Source of the DNA: Bacteroidales bacterium
Lineage (GTDB): Bacteria > Bacteroidota > Bacteroidia > Bacteroidales > F082
Assembly (NCBI GenBank): GCA_029983675.1
Contig: JASBYY010000014.1
Coordinates: 1 to 57,306 of the forward strand
DNA length: 57,306 nucleotides
Direction of reading: 5' to 3'
The translations under genes and the position numbers were made by a program. Positions 55,050 to 57,306 of this stretch are shown here, piece after piece. Positions within the stretch are counted from its first letter, which is position 1, and each line of letters begins with the position of its first letter. The notes under the pieces are model-generated. The model searched no databases, was not told the origin of the DNA, and was given only the letters and a program-made list of their open reading frames with translations.

Positions 55050-56882
55050 ATGAAAAGCATTTTTGCAATTATTGTTTCTATTTTTTTATCAACGCAGCTT
55101 TTTGCTGGAACATTGGTCATGATGCCGTATCAATCGCAGGAAGAACTGGAAAGTTTGTTCCGCAGAAGCGATATCACGGTGCATTATTATTCGAACGATA
55201 GGGTGATAGCTACTGTCGAGACTTTCAATACTGACGAGATGACCCTGATAGATGAATCGGCCTTTGAGGGTACGGATGTGTATTATTTGGTTTATTGTCA
55301 GTCGGAAGATCAAGATGACTATCTGTGGCGTGAGCAGGAAAAGGGACGTTGTCTTTATCGTAATTCGCAATTCTTGGTGATGAAACCCGAAAAATCAGGA
55401 TTTCGTCCGTATAAAAATGATGGCATGGTCGCCATTTTCAATAAAAAGGCCACCTTGCCTCGTTTGTCGCGCGATTTTCCGGTTGTTTCTGTCGAAAACC
55501 CTGGCATTCGTCAAATGATGGATCAGGTCAACAAGGATTCAATTGCCGCTACGGTGTCCTATCTTCAATCGTTGGGCAACAGGATTTATGATTCAGAGGG
55601 GGCTTATGCGGCACAGGCTTGGATCGAGGCTAAGTTCAAAGCCTTGGGATTGGAAGTGGAGTTGCAGCCTTTCACTTATTGGGGCAATGCTTCTTCGCCT
55701 AATATCATTGCCATTCAACGGGGAACGTTGCACCCCAATACCTACGTAATCTGTGGAAGTCATTATGATTCATTCAGTTACTATGGAATGTGCCCCGGCG
55801 CAGATGACAATGCTACAGGTGTGGCAAGTGTGCTGGAAAGTGCCCGAATAATGACGCAACATGCGTTTGAGTACTCCATTGTGTATTGTGCTTTTTCTGC
55901 GGAAGAGATGGGGTTGATAGGTAGCGAAGCATACGCCTCGCGCTGCCAATCGCAAGGCATGGATATTCTCGGTTATTTTAACAACGATATGAATGGCTTT
56001 CTGTATGGAGACATACACATTGACTGTATTTATCCAAACTCGGTGGAGCCGATAGGCGCATATTATAGAAACATAGGTGAGGTGTATTTTCCGCAAATGC
56101 CAATTCGGCATGTCAACTTCTCACAAGGCGACAGCGATCACACCTCTTTTAATAACCATGGCTATATGGGGATTTATCCTTTCGAGGATTTGTCGCATTA
56201 CAGCCCCTATATTCACACACCGGGCGACACGATTGGAACCAGTGTCAACAGCTGGGAGATGTCGCAACGTTATTGCCAGATGAATATGGCCTGCTTGGCA
56301 GAGATTGCCAATCTTACGGAAGGTCCCGTCACTTCTTGCAATCCTCCGGTTGACTTTACGGCGGTAAATGTTATTCCTGAAGGAAAAGACACCTTGTGTC
56401 CTATATTGATGTCCTGGAAGGCGCCTTTGGAGGGGTCAACGGGCAATGCGGTTCGCTTTAAGGTTTACCGTAATGGCGCAGTCTTGGGTCAAGTGCCGTT
56501 TGAAGCTGCTCAGACTTCCTATTCTTATGATGACGAGGTGCCTGTCGGTGATACCGTCCATTACTGCGTTGTCGCGGTTTATGACGATGCTTGCGAGGCT
56601 TCTTCGGATACGCTTTCCGTAGTCGGCGTCTATCATCCCAGTGAAATTGGGGAGTATGGGGAGCATTCCGTTGTGGTGTACCCGAACCCGGCGGAAAGAA
56701 TGGTTACCTTGAAAGGAAATGTTGCGGATTGTTATTGCATTGACATGTTTGGAAGAAGGCTTTCCATGCGTTGTGATGACAATAAAATCGATGTTTCAGA
56801 ATGGAGTAAGGGCGTTTATTTCTTGGTTATCACTACAATGGATGGCCAAAGAGAGGTACAGAAGCTTATTGTCAACAGATAA
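55050..56882 (+). CDS. M28 family zinc peptidase with T9SS sorting domain
   Basis: 610 aa. Signal peptide MKSIFAIIVSIFLSTQLFAG. A prodomain of about 150 residues is followed by the M28 domain with zinc ligands and catalytic residues visible: CGSHYDS (His238), GADDNATG (Asp252), SAEEMGLIGSEAY (Glu285/286), NNDMNG (Asp313) and GDSDHTSF (His364). A fibronectin III-like domain (about 425-520) precedes a type A T9SS sorting domain (VVYPNPAERM to VQKLIVNR). Likely a surface or secreted aminopeptidase. Confidence 0.92.
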   Translation: MKSIFAIIVSIFLSTQLFAGTLVMMPYQSQEELESLFRRSDITVHYYSNDRVIATVETFNTDEMTLIDESAFEGTDVYYLVYCQSEDQDDYLWREQEKGRCLYRNSQFLVMKPEKSGFRPYKNDGMVAIFNKKATLPRLSRDFPVVSVENPGIRQMMDQVNKDSIAATVSYLQSLGNRIYDSEGAYAAQAWIEAKFKALGLEVELQPFTYWGNASSPNIIAIQRGTLHPNTYVICGSHYDSFSYYGMCPGADDNATGVASVLESARIMTQHAFEYSIVYCAFSAEEMGLIGSEAYASRCQSQGMDILGYFNNDMNGFLYGDIHIDCIYPNSVEPIGAYYRNIGEVYFPQMPIRHVNFSQGDSDHTSFNNHGYMGIYPFEDLSHYSPYIHTPGDTIGTSVNSWEMSQRYCQMNMACLAEIANLTEGPVTSCNPPVDFTAVNVIPEGKDTLCPILMSWKAPLEGSTGNAVRFKVYRNGAVLGQVPFEAAQTSYSYDDEVPVGDTVHYCVVAVYDDACEASSDTLSVVGVYHPSEIGEYGEHSVVVYPNPAERMVTLKGNVADCYCIDMFGRRLSMRCDDNKIDVSEWSKGVYFLVITTMDGQREVQKLIVNR

Positions 56883-56992
56883 GTGCATGGAAACAATAGG
56901 ATGCTTCTTCACAGTATTCGGTTCTGGAAAAGTATCCGTCACGACTGCTTGATAATTGTCATTTAGGGCAATATTGAAGTATAAATAATTGA

Positions 56993-57034
56993 AAAACAAT
57001 ATCATAGATATTTTTCTATGGTATTGTTTTTTTT
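56993..57034 (+). terminator. Terminator after the M28 peptidase
   Basis: AAAACAATA..ATAG / CTAT..TATTGTTTT stem with a T-run. AT-rich but long. Confidence 0.75.
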
Positions 57035-57306
57035 GATCTAATATCAATATAATATTGATAACCAATTGTTTATTATCAAATATTGTCAATCCGTGCGAAA
57101 GCGTTCTGGTCGGGGCGTATTTGGGATTTTGAAGCTGCAAAATGATGTTCTGCTTATATATATTGATAGGTGCATTTGTTTGTTTGGATGTTGCGTTTCG
57201 TTGTGATTCCGGTATTGTTGTATTATTTTCTAGTTTATTTTCAAAAAGTGTATTTTGCATGATATTGTTTTCCAGTTGTTTGCGTTATTTTTCCAAAAAA
57301 AGCGGA
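57035..57306. other. AT-rich window end
   Basis: Contains a small palindrome TATCAATATAATATTGATA near 57047-57065. A 154-codon minus-strand frame (56796-57260) crosses the M28 tail and the terminator, lacks known domains and is not called. Confidence 0.4.

Noticed and set aside
56796..57260. 154-aa minus-strand ORF at the window end
   Set aside because: Crosses the M28 coding end and its terminator; low-complexity, no domain.

Overview
The window reads as chromosomal DNA of a member of the Bacteroidales (phylum Bacteroidota). The support is of several kinds: type IX secretion (T9SS) C-terminal sorting domains on four large secreted proteins, a PorE-like T9SS/OmpA protein, TAnnTTTG-type -7 promoter elements, an outer-membrane beta-barrel TonB-dependent receptor, a GG-Bacteroidales-type peptide leader, and fused double-FtsX (MacB-like) permeases. 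The genus cannot be read from the sequence; T9SS argues against Bacteroides sensu stricto.

Layout. 1-3.2 kb: htpG on the minus strand, flanked by decayed ATPase remnants. 3.4-24.3 kb: a MacB-like efflux region with an outer membrane factor (TolC), a membrane-fusion protein (HlyD), four double-FtsX permeases and one ABC ATPase. Inside it, at 11.1-16.7 kb, sits an AT-rich RiPP locus: a 54-aa double-glycine precursor, a radical SAM/SPASM enzyme, a TonB-dependent receptor, and a YcaO protein of the E. coli YcaO type broken by a one-base frameshift in an A-run. 24.3-36.4 kb: a cargo block with a small lipoprotein, a MITE-like palindrome, a 42-bp remnant of a permease 3' end, a giant papain-like (C1A) T9SS protease, an ORF-less group II intron and a giant gingipain-like (C25) T9SS protease. 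The two proteases share a TPR-like module and a nearly identical 3' end. 36.4-42.9 kb: a fifth permease, an AAA ATPase, and a two-component system (NtrC-type regulator plus kinase). 43-48.6 kb: two unknown secreted proteins, a methyltransferase, ilvE and an Omp28/thioredoxin-like T9SS protein. 48.7-54.6 kb, minus strand: pyrF, prfA, purM and porE. 55-57 kb: an M28 peptidase with a T9SS tail.

How it fits together. Four intergenic regions carry the same composite control element: two TGTAAAG-N3-CTTTACA palindromes 21-22 bp apart, followed 54-56 bp later by a sigma-54 promoter (TGGCAC/T with GC, once GT, exactly 12 bp on). They precede tolC, the third permease, the ABC ATPase and the fifth permease. 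The only sigma-54 activator in the window is the NtrC-type regulator at 40.4 kb, so I infer one local regulon in which this two-component system switches on the whole exporter. The RiPP genes have their own housekeeping-type promoter but lie inside the exporter locus. The most interesting hypothesis is a YcaO + radical SAM modified peptide whose export or sensing is tied to a sigma-54-controlled MacB-like system. The sigma-54 promoter positions also show that the longest-ORF starts of tolC and of the third permease are wrong.
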